DNA of 64,000 nt from Roseovarius sp. MMSF_3359 (lineage in GTDB: Bacteria; Pseudomonadota; Alphaproteobacteria; Rhodobacterales; Rhodobacteraceae). This document shows, piece after piece, positions 1 to 7,651 of the stretch (positions within the stretch are counted from its first letter, which is position 1; each line of letters starts with the position of its first letter). Both the position numbers and the translations under genes were made by a program. The DNA is taken from contig NZ_JASHJC010000005.1 of NCBI RefSeq assembly GCF_030733385.1, forward strand, positions 1-64,000. Reading direction: 5' to 3'. The notes beneath the pieces are model-generated. The model had not been told where the DNA came from. It was given only the letters and a program-made list of their open reading frames with translations, and made no database searches.

Positions 1-34
1 CGCGCGAGGGCGGCGATCCCACCACCCCAACACT

Positions 35-991
35 TTATCCGGCGATCATTTCGGCCTGTTTCACGATCACCTCGGCCTGCTTGATCGACGCGATATCGAC
101 CAGCCGCCCCTTGTAGACCGTGGCCCCCTCGCCCTTGGCCTTGGCCTCTTCCATCGCGGCCAGGATCTCACGTGCTTCCTGCACGGCCTCATCCGACGGG
201 GTGAAAACCTCATTTGCCAAGGCAATCTGCTTCGGGTGGATCGCCCACTTGCCAACCATACCAGAGGTCGCTGCCCGGCGCGCCTGCGCGCGGAACCCGT
301 CATCGTCGCTGAAATCGCCAAATGGACCATCCACCGGCAAAAGCCCATGGGTCCGGCAGGCCGCGACGATGGCCGTTGTTGCCCAGTGCCACGGATCGGA
401 CCAGTATTTCTCGCCCTCACGCAACATGTAATAATTCTCCTGCGTGCCGCCGATGCCTGTCGTCGCCATCCCCATCGACGCGGCGAAATCCGCAGCGCCA
501 AGGCTCATCGCCTGCAGCCGCGGGCTGGCGGCGGCAATTTCTTCCACATGGGCGATGCCTGCGGCACTTTCGATGATAACCTCGAAACTGATCGGCTTTG
601 TGCGCCCCTTGGCCTGCTCGATCGACGTCACTAGCGCATCGACAGCATAGATGTCACCTGCACAACCCACTTTGGGGATCATAATCTGATCCAGGCGCTC
701 ACCAGCCTGCTCCAGCAGATCCACCACATCCTTGTACCACCAGCCTGTATCGAGGCCGTTGATCCGCACACTGAGGTACTTGTTGCCCCAGTCGACAGTG
801 TTGATCGCCTCGATGGTCTGGCTCCGTGCCAGGTCCTTGTCCGTGGGGGCCACCGAATCTTCAAGGTCGATATTGATCACATCGGCGGCACTCGCAGCCA
901 TTTTCTCGAACAGTTTGGCATTCGACCCGGGGCCAAAAAGCTGACAGCGGTTCGGACGGGCGGGGGCAGGCGGTTGCAGGCGGAAGCTCAT
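35..991 (-). CDS. mcl1: L-malyl-CoA/beta-methylmalyl-CoA lyase
   Basis: This 318-residue CitE/HpcH-family lyase cleaves malyl-CoA and beta-methylmalyl-CoA to glyoxylate plus acetyl- or propionyl-CoA, as in the ethylmalonyl-CoA pathway of Rhodobacterales. The length equals Rhodobacter sphaeroides Mcl1. The residues known to matter there sit at the same numbers here: Arg76 (SVRINGLDT), Glu141 (EVIIES), Asp168 (GAADF) and Asp299. The reading frame stays open upstream to 1132, but the family N-terminus (MSFRLQPPAP) starts at the ATG at 991, preceded by an AGGG-type ribosome site. The gene diverges from an MFS carrier across a 183-bp gap that holds inverted repeats. Confidence is high for the family and good for the exact substrate. 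Confidence 0.92.
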   Translation of the reverse strand: MSFRLQPPAPARPNRCQLFGPGSNAKLFEKMAASAADVINIDLEDSVAPTDKDLARSQTIEAINTVDWGNKYLSVRINGLDTGWWYKDVVDLLEQAGERLDQIMIPKVGCAGDIYAVDALVTSIEQAKGRTKPISFEVIIESAAGIAHVEEIAAASPRLQAMSLGAADFAASMGMATTGIGGTQENYYMLREGEKYWSDPWHWATTAIVAACRTHGLLPVDGPFGDFSDDDGFRAQARRAATSGMVGKWAIHPKQIALANEVFTPSDEAVQEAREILAAMEEAKAKGEGATVYKGRLVDIASIKQAEVIVKQAEMIAG

Positions 992-1012
992 GACAAGGGA
1001 TCCCTTCGGTAA

Positions 1013-1055
1013 CGAAATTGCGTATGATTTCGCGCAACCGGTATTAAATTGCGCG
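1013..1055. promoter_or_regulatory. Overlapping inverted repeats between mcl1 and the MFS gene
   Basis: CGCGCAA (1031-1037) and TTGCGCG (1049-1055) form a perfect 7-bp inverted repeat with an 11-base centre. It overlaps a second one, CGAAAT (1013-1018) with ATTTCG (1027-1032). The element lies 22-64 bases upstream of the mcl1 start. Its position suggests an operator. Short-chain acyl-CoA-responsive regulators of related pathways bind TTGC/GCAA-type motifs, but assigning one here is inference. Confidence 0.35.
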
Positions 1056-1174
1056 CCGGCCTGCAAGGCGATTTCCTGCGACATCATCGCCCGGGAGCGA
1101 CCCTGCTGTCGCAAACAGGGGCGCAGGAACATCGCGGGCCTGACATCCTCACTCCAGACGCAGGAGGGCTAGCC

Positions 1175-2419
1175 ATGCAACGCGCACTCTTAGACAACTG
1201 GGCGCTGTTCCTCGGCATGCTGATGCTGATGGTGGCCAACGGATTGCTGGTCACCCTTCTGTCGATCCGTGGCGCGGGGCTGGGCTTCAGCCCGCTGACC
1301 ATTTCACTGATGCAGGCCTGCTATCCGCTCGGCGCGCTGATCGGCACCATTACCGTCCCGCATCTCATTGAAAAGGTCGGCCATATCCGGGTCTTTTCCG
1401 CTCTGGCCTCTATGGTCTCGATTGCAGCGATCATCCACCTGCTGACCAATGACCCGTACAGTTGGAGCGCCATGCGCTTCCTCGCGGGCGTGTGTTTTCC
1501 CGGTCTTTACGTAGTCACCGAAAGCTGGCTCAACGCCAAGTCCGAAAACCGCATCCGCGCGCAGGTACTGTCGGTCTATTTCATCATCCAGACCCTCGGT
1601 CCCGCCCTCGGCACGGCCCTCGTGGGGTTCCCCGACCCGACCGGCAACCTGATGTTCGGTATCGTGTCGATCCTCATGTCATTGGCCATCGTACCGCTCC
1701 TGCTCTCAGGCAATCGCGCGCCCGACTACTCGGCCCCGGATCGGATGACCGTGATCAGGCTCTACCGGGTTTCACCCATGGCCGTCCTGGGCATTATCAT
1801 CATGAGCGTCGGCGTCTCCGCCTGGTTCATCGCGCTGCCGCTTTACGCATTGCGGCAGGGTTTTACCGATGCGCAAGCCTCCGGCGCGCTGGTGGTGGCA
1901 ATGATCGCAGCGGGTTTGGTGCAGTACCCGGTGGGATGGATTTCCGACAATACCGACCGGCGCTACGTGGTCATCGGGCTCAGCGTGATTTCCGCCATTG
2001 CCGCACTCTGGATGGCCGTCGACACCTCGCCCTCCCGGATCGTCATCGGTTTTGCCATCATCGCGGCGATGACCCTGCCGGTCTATTCGATCCTTGCGGC
2101 CCATGCCAACGATCAGCTGAGCCCGGGACAGGTCGTTCCGGCAAGCGGCACCATGGCGTTCCTGCTGCAATTCGGCCAGGTTTTCGGGATCTTGCTGGGG
2201 CCCAACCTGATCCTGTTGGCCGGTGGCCGCGGCCTACAGATCCTGCTGGTCGGCATCGGAATCGGCGTGGCCCTGATAGCCGTTGCCCGCCGGGTACAGC
2301 GTGAGGCACCTGCCGAGACAGGCGAGGTGCAGGCGACGGGTGTCTTGGGCATGGCGCAACCGGGCCGTTTGCAGGCGGAGGTTCTGGCGGCGTCGGAAGA
2401 AGATGAAACCAAGGATTAA
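1175..2419 (+). CDS. MFS transporter, YcaD-like
   Basis: A 414-residue inner-membrane carrier with about twelve hydrophobic segments in two halves, typical of the major facilitator superfamily and closest in feel to the YcaD type (N-terminal LDNWALFLGMLMLMVANGLL, conserved ESWLN after the fourth segment). The start is the ATG at 1175, directly behind AGGAGGG (1163-1169), although the frame is open back to 1049. The C-terminus carries a short acidic hydrophilic tail. The substrate is unknown. It stands alone, divergent from mcl1 and 142 bases before dgcN. Confidence 0.8.
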   Translation: MQRALLDNWALFLGMLMLMVANGLLVTLLSIRGAGLGFSPLTISLMQACYPLGALIGTITVPHLIEKVGHIRVFSALASMVSIAAIIHLLTNDPYSWSAMRFLAGVCFPGLYVVTESWLNAKSENRIRAQVLSVYFIIQTLGPALGTALVGFPDPTGNLMFGIVSILMSLAIVPLLLSGNRAPDYSAPDRMTVIRLYRVSPMAVLGIIIMSVGVSAWFIALPLYALRQGFTDAQASGALVVAMIAAGLVQYPVGWISDNTDRRYVVIGLSVISAIAALWMAVDTSPSRIVIGFAIIAAMTLPVYSILAAHANDQLSPGQVVPASGTMAFLLQFGQVFGILLGPNLILLAGGRGLQILLVGIGIGVALIAVARRVQREAPAETGEVQATGVLGMAQPGRLQAEVLAASEEDETKD

Positions 2420-2489
2420 GAGACGGGAAATTCTTGCTCAAATCTCATTTTTCTTCGAATTATCTTCTATGATCGACCAATCCGGCCGA

Positions 2490-2506
2490 GAATTCAAAAG
2501 GAATTC
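2490..2506. repeat. Duplicated GAATTC motif upstream of dgcN
   Basis: Two GAATTC hexamers (2490-2495 and 2501-2506) flank AAAAG. Each is a palindrome, so the unit is both a direct and an inverted repeat. It lies 56-72 bases before the dgcN start in an otherwise featureless 142-base gap, where a promoter or operator would be expected. This is a weak call. Confidence 0.2.
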
Positions 2507-2561
2507 GCGCCTGGTTTATCGGAAACTGCCGCGACTCTGATTCCGGCTAGGGGGATAAACC

Positions 2562-3563
2562 ATGATCGAGACACCGTATCTTCTGTTTCTGGGCGACGCG
2601 CCTGACATGCTGGCTGCCAAGGTGGCGATCGGTATCCGCGACTGGCGGCCCGAGAACGCCATCGGCCAGATTCGCCTGCCGGGCTGCGGTGCTGATCTGG
2701 GTCTGACGGACATGACATTGGCCGAAGCGAAAGAAGCCGGTGCCAAGACCCTCGTTATCGGTGTGGCCAACCGTGGCGGCGTGATCTCGGACGCCTGGAA
2801 AGAAGTCCTGATCCAGGCGCTCGACATGGGGTATGACCTGGCGTCGGGCCTGCACAACCTGCTGCGCGACGAGGGGGATCTTGTTGCCGCGGCCCAGACC
2901 CATGGCGGCACCTTGCATGACGTGCGAGTCCCAACCGTGGGTTATCCCATCGCGAACGGCGTCAAACGCAGCGGCAAACGCTGCCTGGCGGTTGGCACCG
3001 ACTGCTCCGTCGGCAAGATGTACACGGCCATGGCGATGGAACGCGACATGCATGCGCGCGGGATGAAGGCCACCTTCCGCGCCACCGGTCAGACCGGCAT
3101 TCTTATCACCGGCCATGGTGTGCCGCTTGACGCCGTCATCGCCGATTTCATGGCCGGGTCGGTGGAGTACCTGACCCCCGACAATGACGACGATCACTGG
3201 GACATGATCGAGGGGCAAGGCAGCCTCTTTCACGTCTCCTATTCGGGCGTGACCATGGCGCTCATTCATGGTGGGCAGCCCGATGCGCTGATCCTGTGTC
3301 ATGAACCCACCCGCGAACATATGCGCGGGTTGCCCGGCTACACCCTACCCTCGCTCGAAGCGTTGCGCGACACCGCCCTGCCGCTGGCGCAGGTGGCGAA
3401 CCCGGCCTGTAAGGTCGTGGGGGTCTCGGTCAACACGCAGCACCTCTCCGAAGAGGATGCCCACGCCTACCTGGCCGAGGTCGAGGAACGGATGGGCCTG
3501 CCCGCGACCGACCCTTACCGTTTCGGCTCGGACAAGCTGGTGGACGCGCTGGCCGCATTGTGA
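2562..3563 (+). CDS. dgcN: D-glutamate N-acetyltransferase DgcN (DUF1611)
   Basis: A 333-residue DUF1611 protein. In marine bacteria DgcN acetylates D-glutamate to N-acetyl-D-glutamate, the first step of a D-glutamate catabolic route. A P-loop-like GTDCSVGKM stretch lies at residues 145-153, the family hallmark. A GGGG-type ribosome site precedes the ATG at 2562. It heads a three-gene run with the enolase-superfamily partner DgcA and a class IV D-amino-acid transaminase, and that neighbourhood supports the specific role over a generic DUF1611 label. Confidence is high for the family and good for the function. Confidence 0.85.
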   Translation: MIETPYLLFLGDAPDMLAAKVAIGIRDWRPENAIGQIRLPGCGADLGLTDMTLAEAKEAGAKTLVIGVANRGGVISDAWKEVLIQALDMGYDLASGLHNLLRDEGDLVAAAQTHGGTLHDVRVPTVGYPIANGVKRSGKRCLAVGTDCSVGKMYTAMAMERDMHARGMKATFRATGQTGILITGHGVPLDAVIADFMAGSVEYLTPDNDDDHWDMIEGQGSLFHVSYSGVTMALIHGGQPDALILCHEPTREHMRGLPGYTLPSLEALRDTALPLAQVANPACKVVGVSVNTQHLSEEDAHAYLAEVEERMGLPATDPYRFGSDKLVDALAAL

Positions 3564-3596
3564 TCTGACGGCGGCGCAAGCGGTCTTGCCGTCGGA

Positions 3597-3632
3597 TGCC
3601 TCCGGCGGGAGTGTTTTGAGGCAAGATGAAAG
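3597..3632 (+). other. Rhodobacteraceae-style intergenic motif between dgcN and dgcA
   Basis: The gap holds GCCTCCGGCGGGAGT, then a T-run, GAGG and CAAGATGAAAGG, just before the dgcA ribosome site. From general familiarity with Rhodobacteraceae genomes, this GCCTCCGGCGGG...AAGATGAAG pattern recurs between genes in the family. Just upstream, GACGG (3568-3572) and CCGTC (3589-3593) could form a small hairpin. The role is unknown; it may tune expression between dgcN and dgcA. I saw no second copy in this window. Confidence 0.3.
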
Positions 3633-3642
3633 GGGCAGTCCA

Positions 3643-4608
3643 ATGCGGATCTCGGTAACGCGCGACATTTTCAAGCTGGCGCAGGTCTTCACGATTTCGC
3701 GCGGATCCCGCACCGAGGCCCAGGTCCTGACCGTGCGCCTGACCGATGGCGCGCATGAGGGTTGGGGGGAATGCGTCCCCTATGCGCGCTATGACGAGAC
3801 GCTGGAAAGTGTCACCGCCGAGATCGAAGGGTTGCCCGGTGATCTCTCGCGCGCGGCGCTTTATGACCTGCTGCCCGCCGGGGCTGCGCGGAATGCGGTT
3901 GATTGTGCGCTGTGGGATCTGGAGGCGAAGCGCGCGGGAAAGCGTGCGTGGGAACTGGCCGGATTGCCAGCACCCGGCCCAGAGATCACCGCCTATACGC
4001 TTTCGCTGGATGAACCTGCGAAAATGCAGGAACAGGCGGCAAAGAATGCCTTTCGGCCTTTGCTGAAAATCAAGCTCGGCACACCCGACGACATGCCCCG
4101 GCTTGAGGCTGTGCGCGCCGGCGCGCCCAAATCGACCATTATCGTGGACGCGAACGAGGGGTGGAGCGCAGAGGTCTATGCAGATCTGGCGCCGCACCTG
4201 GTCCGGCTGGGCGTGGCGCTTGTGGAACAACCACTGCCAGCGGGGCAGGACGAGGCGCTCATCGGCATGGACCGCCCGGTGCCGGTTTGCGCCGACGAAA
4301 GTTGCCATGACCGGAGCAGCCTGCCCAAGCTCAAGGGTAAGTATGACGTGGTCAACATCAAGCTCGACAAGACCGGGGGTCTGACCGAAGCCCTGGAACT
4401 GCGCAAGGCGGCGCTGACCGAAGGGTACAAGGTGATGGTCGGCTGCATGGTCGGCTCCAGCCTCGCCATGGCACCGGCCACGTTGCTGGCGCAGGGCGCG
4501 ATGGTAACAGACCTTGACGGCCCCCTGCTTCTGGCCGAAGACCGCGACGAACCATTACTGTTTGATGATGCCGGAGTGCACCCGCCCAAGGCGGCGCTCT
4601 GGGGCTAA
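3643..4608 (+). CDS. dgcA: N-acetyl-D-glutamate racemase DgcA
   Basis: A 321-residue enolase-superfamily protein of the dipeptide-epimerase/muconate-lactonizing subgroup. As DgcA it would convert N-acetyl-D-glutamate to N-acetyl-L-glutamate. The active-site plan is complete: the KIK pair (Lys142, Lys144), metal ligands Asp169 (VDANEG), Glu195 (VEQPL) and Asp218 (ADES), and Lys240 (NIKLDKTGG) on the opposite face. The frame is open from 3301 inside dgcN, but the domain begins at the ATG at 3643 behind GAAAGGGG. L-Ala-D/L-Glu epimerase is the main alternative by fold; the neighbouring dgcN makes DgcA the better call. Confidence 0.87.
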   Translation: MRISVTRDIFKLAQVFTISRGSRTEAQVLTVRLTDGAHEGWGECVPYARYDETLESVTAEIEGLPGDLSRAALYDLLPAGAARNAVDCALWDLEAKRAGKRAWELAGLPAPGPEITAYTLSLDEPAKMQEQAAKNAFRPLLKIKLGTPDDMPRLEAVRAGAPKSTIIVDANEGWSAEVYADLAPHLVRLGVALVEQPLPAGQDEALIGMDRPVPVCADESCHDRSSLPKLKGKYDVVNIKLDKTGGLTEALELRKAALTEGYKVMVGCMVGSSLAMAPATLLAQGAMVTDLDGPLLLAEDRDEPLLFDDAGVHPPKAALWG

Positions 4609-4619
4609 GGAGACCTGAA

Positions 4620-5480
4620 ATGACCCGTACCGTTTACGTGAATGGAGAGTACCTGCCCGAGGGCGAGGCGACGGTTTCGATCTTTGACCGCGGCTTCCTG
4701 ATGGCCGATGGGGTCTATGAGGTGACCAGTGTCCTGGGCGGCAAGCTGATTGACTTTGCGGGTCACCTGAAGCGGTTGGAGCGGTCGCTGAACGAGCTCG
4801 ACATGCAAAAACCAGCGGATTTCGATGATCTGCTGGAGATCCACCGTGAGTTGGTGCGCGTCAACGAAATCGACGAGGGCTTGGTTTACTTGCAGGTCAC
4901 CCGCGGCAGTGATGGCGACCGTGATTTCGCCTTTCCTTCCGCCGATACCAAGCCCACCGTCGTGCTCTTCACGCAGAACAAGCCGGGGTTGGCGCATTCC
5001 GAGGCCTCGAAAAAAGGCAACAAGATCATCTCGATCGAGGATATCCGCTGGGGCCGCCGCGACATCAAGACGGTGCAGCTTCTCTATCCGTCGATGGGTA
5101 AGATGATGGCCAAGGCCGCCGGGTGCGACGATGCGTGGATGGTCGAGGACGGCAAGGTCACCGAAGGCACCTCGAACAATGCCTATATCGTCAAGGGCGG
5201 CAAGATCATCACCCGGGAACTCTCGAACGACATCCTGCACGGCATCACCCGCGCCGCCGTGCTGCGCTTTGCGCAAGAGGCACAGATGGAAGTCGAAGAG
5301 CGCAGCTTTACCATCGACGAAGCCAAAGACGCCGACGAGGCATTTACAACCTCGGCCAGTGCCTTTGTCATGCCGGTGGTCGAAATCGACGGTGTGCAGA
5401 TGGGCGACGGCACCCCAGGCCCGGTCGCGAAACGCCTGCGTGAGATTTACCTGGACGAGAGCCTGAAAGCAGCAGTCTGA
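4620..5480 (+). CDS. D-amino-acid transaminase (class IV)
   Basis: A 286-residue fold-type IV PLP enzyme interconverting D-amino acids and 2-oxo acids, for example D-alanine and 2-oxoglutarate with pyruvate and D-glutamate. The Schiff-base lysine is Lys150 (RDIKTVQLL), and Glu182 in VTEGTSNN lies against the PLP pyridine nitrogen. Length matches bacterial D-alanine aminotransferases. AAGGAG lies just upstream, 11 bases after dgcA. It could feed D-glutamate into the DgcN/DgcA route by collecting amino groups from other D-amino acids. Branched-chain transaminase is an alternative, but the order of the N-terminal motifs (FDRGFLMADGVYE) favours the D-type. Confidence 0.85.
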   Translation: MTRTVYVNGEYLPEGEATVSIFDRGFLMADGVYEVTSVLGGKLIDFAGHLKRLERSLNELDMQKPADFDDLLEIHRELVRVNEIDEGLVYLQVTRGSDGDRDFAFPSADTKPTVVLFTQNKPGLAHSEASKKGNKIISIEDIRWGRRDIKTVQLLYPSMGKMMAKAAGCDDAWMVEDGKVTEGTSNNAYIVKGGKIITRELSNDILHGITRAAVLRFAQEAQMEVEERSFTIDEAKDADEAFTTSASAFVMPVVEIDGVQMGDGTPGPVAKRLREIYLDESLKAAV

Positions 5481-5495
5481 CTGAAGACGAAACGG

Positions 5496-6020
5496 CTACG
5501 CCTTTGACAAAGGTTGCGCGTTCAGAAAACGGATCAAATCCTGCACGGTTTCAACCTTGTCGTAGAAGGGGTTGGCTTGGATATTCGCAAGCGACCGACC
5601 CGACCGGGTGGCGATATCATGTACCATCTCATCAAGGTCGTCATCATCGACCCTCAGTTCACCGCTGAAGCTATCACCCGGACGAAGGGGGAACTGGTCA
5701 TCGCCGTTGGAGATGTAGTCCTGAATTTCGTCATAGACCGCTCGAATGATTTTCGTGTCCGTGGTGCGGTAGTCGAGTGCGCGGACAAAGGTGCAGATAC
5801 TGTCGCCCCTTCTGGCAGTGCGTAGTCGCGCAAGGCGCCCTTGATCCAGAACACCCTCGACCCAGACGCCCACGCCAATCAGCATCAGGATGATTGCTGA
5901 GGACGCGCCAAGGAGAAGATAGAAAAGTCCGATGGTCAGGCCATAACCGACAACAAGGAAGCGGGTGTCTATCCGGACGGCTTCGGCACGAGGTGGCATA
6001 TTACGGGAAGGCTCCTTCAT
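5496..6020 (-). CDS. Membrane protein with acyl-carrier-protein-like C-terminus
   Basis: A 174-residue protein I cannot name. Residues about 20-55 are hydrophobic (one hairpin or two membrane segments), so it is membrane-anchored. The cytosolic part, about 75-170, resembles a DUF1493-like small carrier domain: helical, acidic, ending in VETVQDLIRFLN. Where a carrier protein would have DSL it has a run of aspartates (about 122-127), so the phosphopantetheine serine seems absent. The start may be 6020 or the ATG at 5999, which has AAGGAG upstream. It converges on the transaminase gene 15 bases away. Confidence 0.65.
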   Translation of the reverse strand: MKEPSRNMPPRAEAVRIDTRFLVVGYGLTIGLFYLLLGASSAIILMLIGVGVWVEGVLDQGRLARLRTARRGDSICTFVRALDYRTTDTKIIRAVYDEIQDYISNGDDQFPLRPGDSFSGELRVDDDDLDEMVHDIATRSGRSLANIQANPFYDKVETVQDLIRFLNAQPLSKA

Positions 6021-6072
6021 CCGGCAAATGTCGACCTTCGCAGATCGGAAATCAAGATCCGACCGAGGCAGT

Positions 6073-6528
6073 TCATTGCTTGTTCAGCAGCACCGGCCAA
6101 TACCCATCGGCCTTTTGAATGTTGGCGTCGATATTGCTGGCCCATTGCCGGCGGACGCGGGGGCTGTAGTTGAGATAGAGCTTGCCTTCCCAGATGCGCC
6201 AGGCGAACGGGTCCACGTCGGCAATCGCGTTCTGGCTCGCCGCATAGGCGCAGTAGCCACCGTATTGGGGGGCGTAGCGGGCCGGGTCGGCCAGGAAAAG
6301 CCCCCGGTTTTCAACGGTCGTGAAAACCCATGTCGCGCCTTTGTAGGTCGCTGCTATGGCGGGATCACCCTTTTGCGGGTCGCCGCCTTTCCAATAGGTC
6401 ATCACGTCATAGCCGTTCATCGCCAACTCGTTAAAATATCCCAGATTGACCTCGGGTTCGGCCCTTGCGGGAACCGGACACAGCATGAAATGCACGACCA
6501 GTACCAAGATGATCCATGAAGTCTTCAA
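6073..6528 (-). CDS. Exported YHS-domain protein
   Basis: A 151-residue protein with an N-terminal signal peptide (hydrophobic residues 5-18, cleavage near ARAEP) and a YHS-type domain: GYDVMTYW near residue 40, FTTVENRGLFLADPARYAPQ in the middle, then YGGYCAYA. YHS domains are small cysteine-containing, often metal-associated modules; the role of this one is unknown. The start is a TTG at 6528 with GAAGGG eight bases upstream; the next ATG would destroy the signal peptide. It lies 30 bases behind the GlxA-type regulator gene on the same strand. Confidence 0.75.
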   Translation of the reverse strand: MKTSWIILVLVVHFMLCPVPARAEPEVNLGYFNELAMNGYDVMTYWKGGDPQKGDPAIAATYKGATWVFTTVENRGLFLADPARYAPQYGGYCAYAASQNAIADVDPFAWRIWEGKLYLNYSPRVRRQWASNIDANIQKADGYWPVLLNKQ

Positions 6529-6558
6529 CGGCGATCCCTTCCCCGAGGTTGCATGACT

Positions 6559-7575
6559 TTATTGCGCCTGGTTGACCCAGCTCTTGCGAAACGCACCCGG
6601 CGATTTGCCAAACCTCTTGCGAAACCGAAGCGACAGTTGCGAGGAGCTGCTGAACCCCGTCGCGACGGCAATTTCATTGATCGACATGGCGGTTTCGTTC
6701 AGCAGTGCATGGGCACGGGAAATCCGCTGGTCAATGTAGAACTGCGCCGGACTGACGCCCACATGGCGTTTGAACAGTCGCTCAAGCTGTCGACGCGAAA
6801 TGTTGACCTCGGCTGCGATCTCGTCGATCTCAACCGGGTTCTCGAGATGCTCGTTCATGTATTGCATGGCCGAGATCAGGTGTTGATTGCGGCTGCCAAG
6901 CGCGACGGAATAGGCCGATTTCTGCGGCGCTTCGCGGCTGTCGGTGCGGTAATGGATGCACATATCCGCAACGACGATCGCGAGGTCCTTGCCATGGTCC
7001 TGCTCGATCATGGCAAGCATCATGTCCGTGGCCGCACTGCCCCCGCCGCAGGTCATCACACCATTGTCACTCTCGAAAAGGTTGTTGGTCGGCTCCAGCC
7101 CGATGAAGTTCTCCAGAAACGCGGGCTGATTTTCCCAATGCAGCGTGAATTTCCGGTCTGTGAGCAATCCGGCGCGCGCCAAAGTGAAGGCGCCGGTGCA
7201 GATGCCACCAACCTGGCAGCCGAATGTGCGCTGACGGCTGACCCATGCGGCGGCTTTCGCGCTGACGCTTTCCGACGGTTCCGTCCCGGCGCAGATGAAC
7301 GCCATCGCTTCTTTGGATAGGTTCTCAAGACCGGAATCGGGGCTGATCAGGATGCCGTTGGAACACCGCACCGGCGCGCCATCTTCAGTCATCACGAACC
7401 ACCGATAAAGCTCGCGATTGGCGACCTGGTTGGCGACGCGCAGCGGCTCTACTGCGGAGCTGAAGGCCAGCATCGTCAAGCGGGGCAGCAGCAGGAAATA
7501 GAAGTCCTTGGGCGGCCCTTCATAGTCCACCCGGAAACTGGCAGCACCCCTTGCAATAAAGCTACGCTCACTCAT
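6559..7575 (-). CDS. GlxA-family AraC-type transcriptional regulator
   Basis: A 338-residue regulator with an N-terminal DJ-1/PfpI-like domain (about residues 25-200, with the GGICTGAF elbow carrying the cysteine) and a C-terminal AraC double helix-turn-helix (about 235-335: ISRRQLERLFKRH, then INEIAVATGFSSSSQLSLRFRKRFG). This architecture is shared by regulators of glycine betaine, carnitine and dimethylglycine catabolism such as GbdR and CdhR. Given the methylated-amine island 23 kb away, such a role is possible but not shown. No adjacent operon is obviously its target. An ATG at 7575 starts it. Confidence 0.85.
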   Translation of the reverse strand: MSERSFIARGAASFRVDYEGPPKDFYFLLLPRLTMLAFSSAVEPLRVANQVANRELYRWFVMTEDGAPVRCSNGILISPDSGLENLSKEAMAFICAGTEPSESVSAKAAAWVSRQRTFGCQVGGICTGAFTLARAGLLTDRKFTLHWENQPAFLENFIGLEPTNNLFESDNGVMTCGGGSAATDMMLAMIEQDHGKDLAIVVADMCIHYRTDSREAPQKSAYSVALGSRNQHLISAMQYMNEHLENPVEIDEIAAEVNISRRQLERLFKRHVGVSPAQFYIDQRISRAHALLNETAMSINEIAVATGFSSSSQLSLRFRKRFGKSPGAFRKSWVNQAQ

Positions 7576-7614
7576 CTGACGATCCTAGCAAAGAAGACGC
7601 ATCGGGAGAAGGTA

Positions 7615-7647
7615 ACGGGCGCCAGGATACTGCACCCCGGCGCCCGT
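7615..7647 (-). terminator. Hairpin directly downstream of nhaC
   Basis: ACGGGCGCC (7615-7623) pairs perfectly with GGCGCCCGT (7639-7647) across a 15-base loop, starting five bases after the nhaC stop. The 9-bp GC-rich stem is a good transcription-end or mRNA-stabilising structure. On the minus strand the stem is followed by TACCTTC rather than a strict U-run. Confidence 0.5.
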
Positions 7648-7651
7648 CTCT

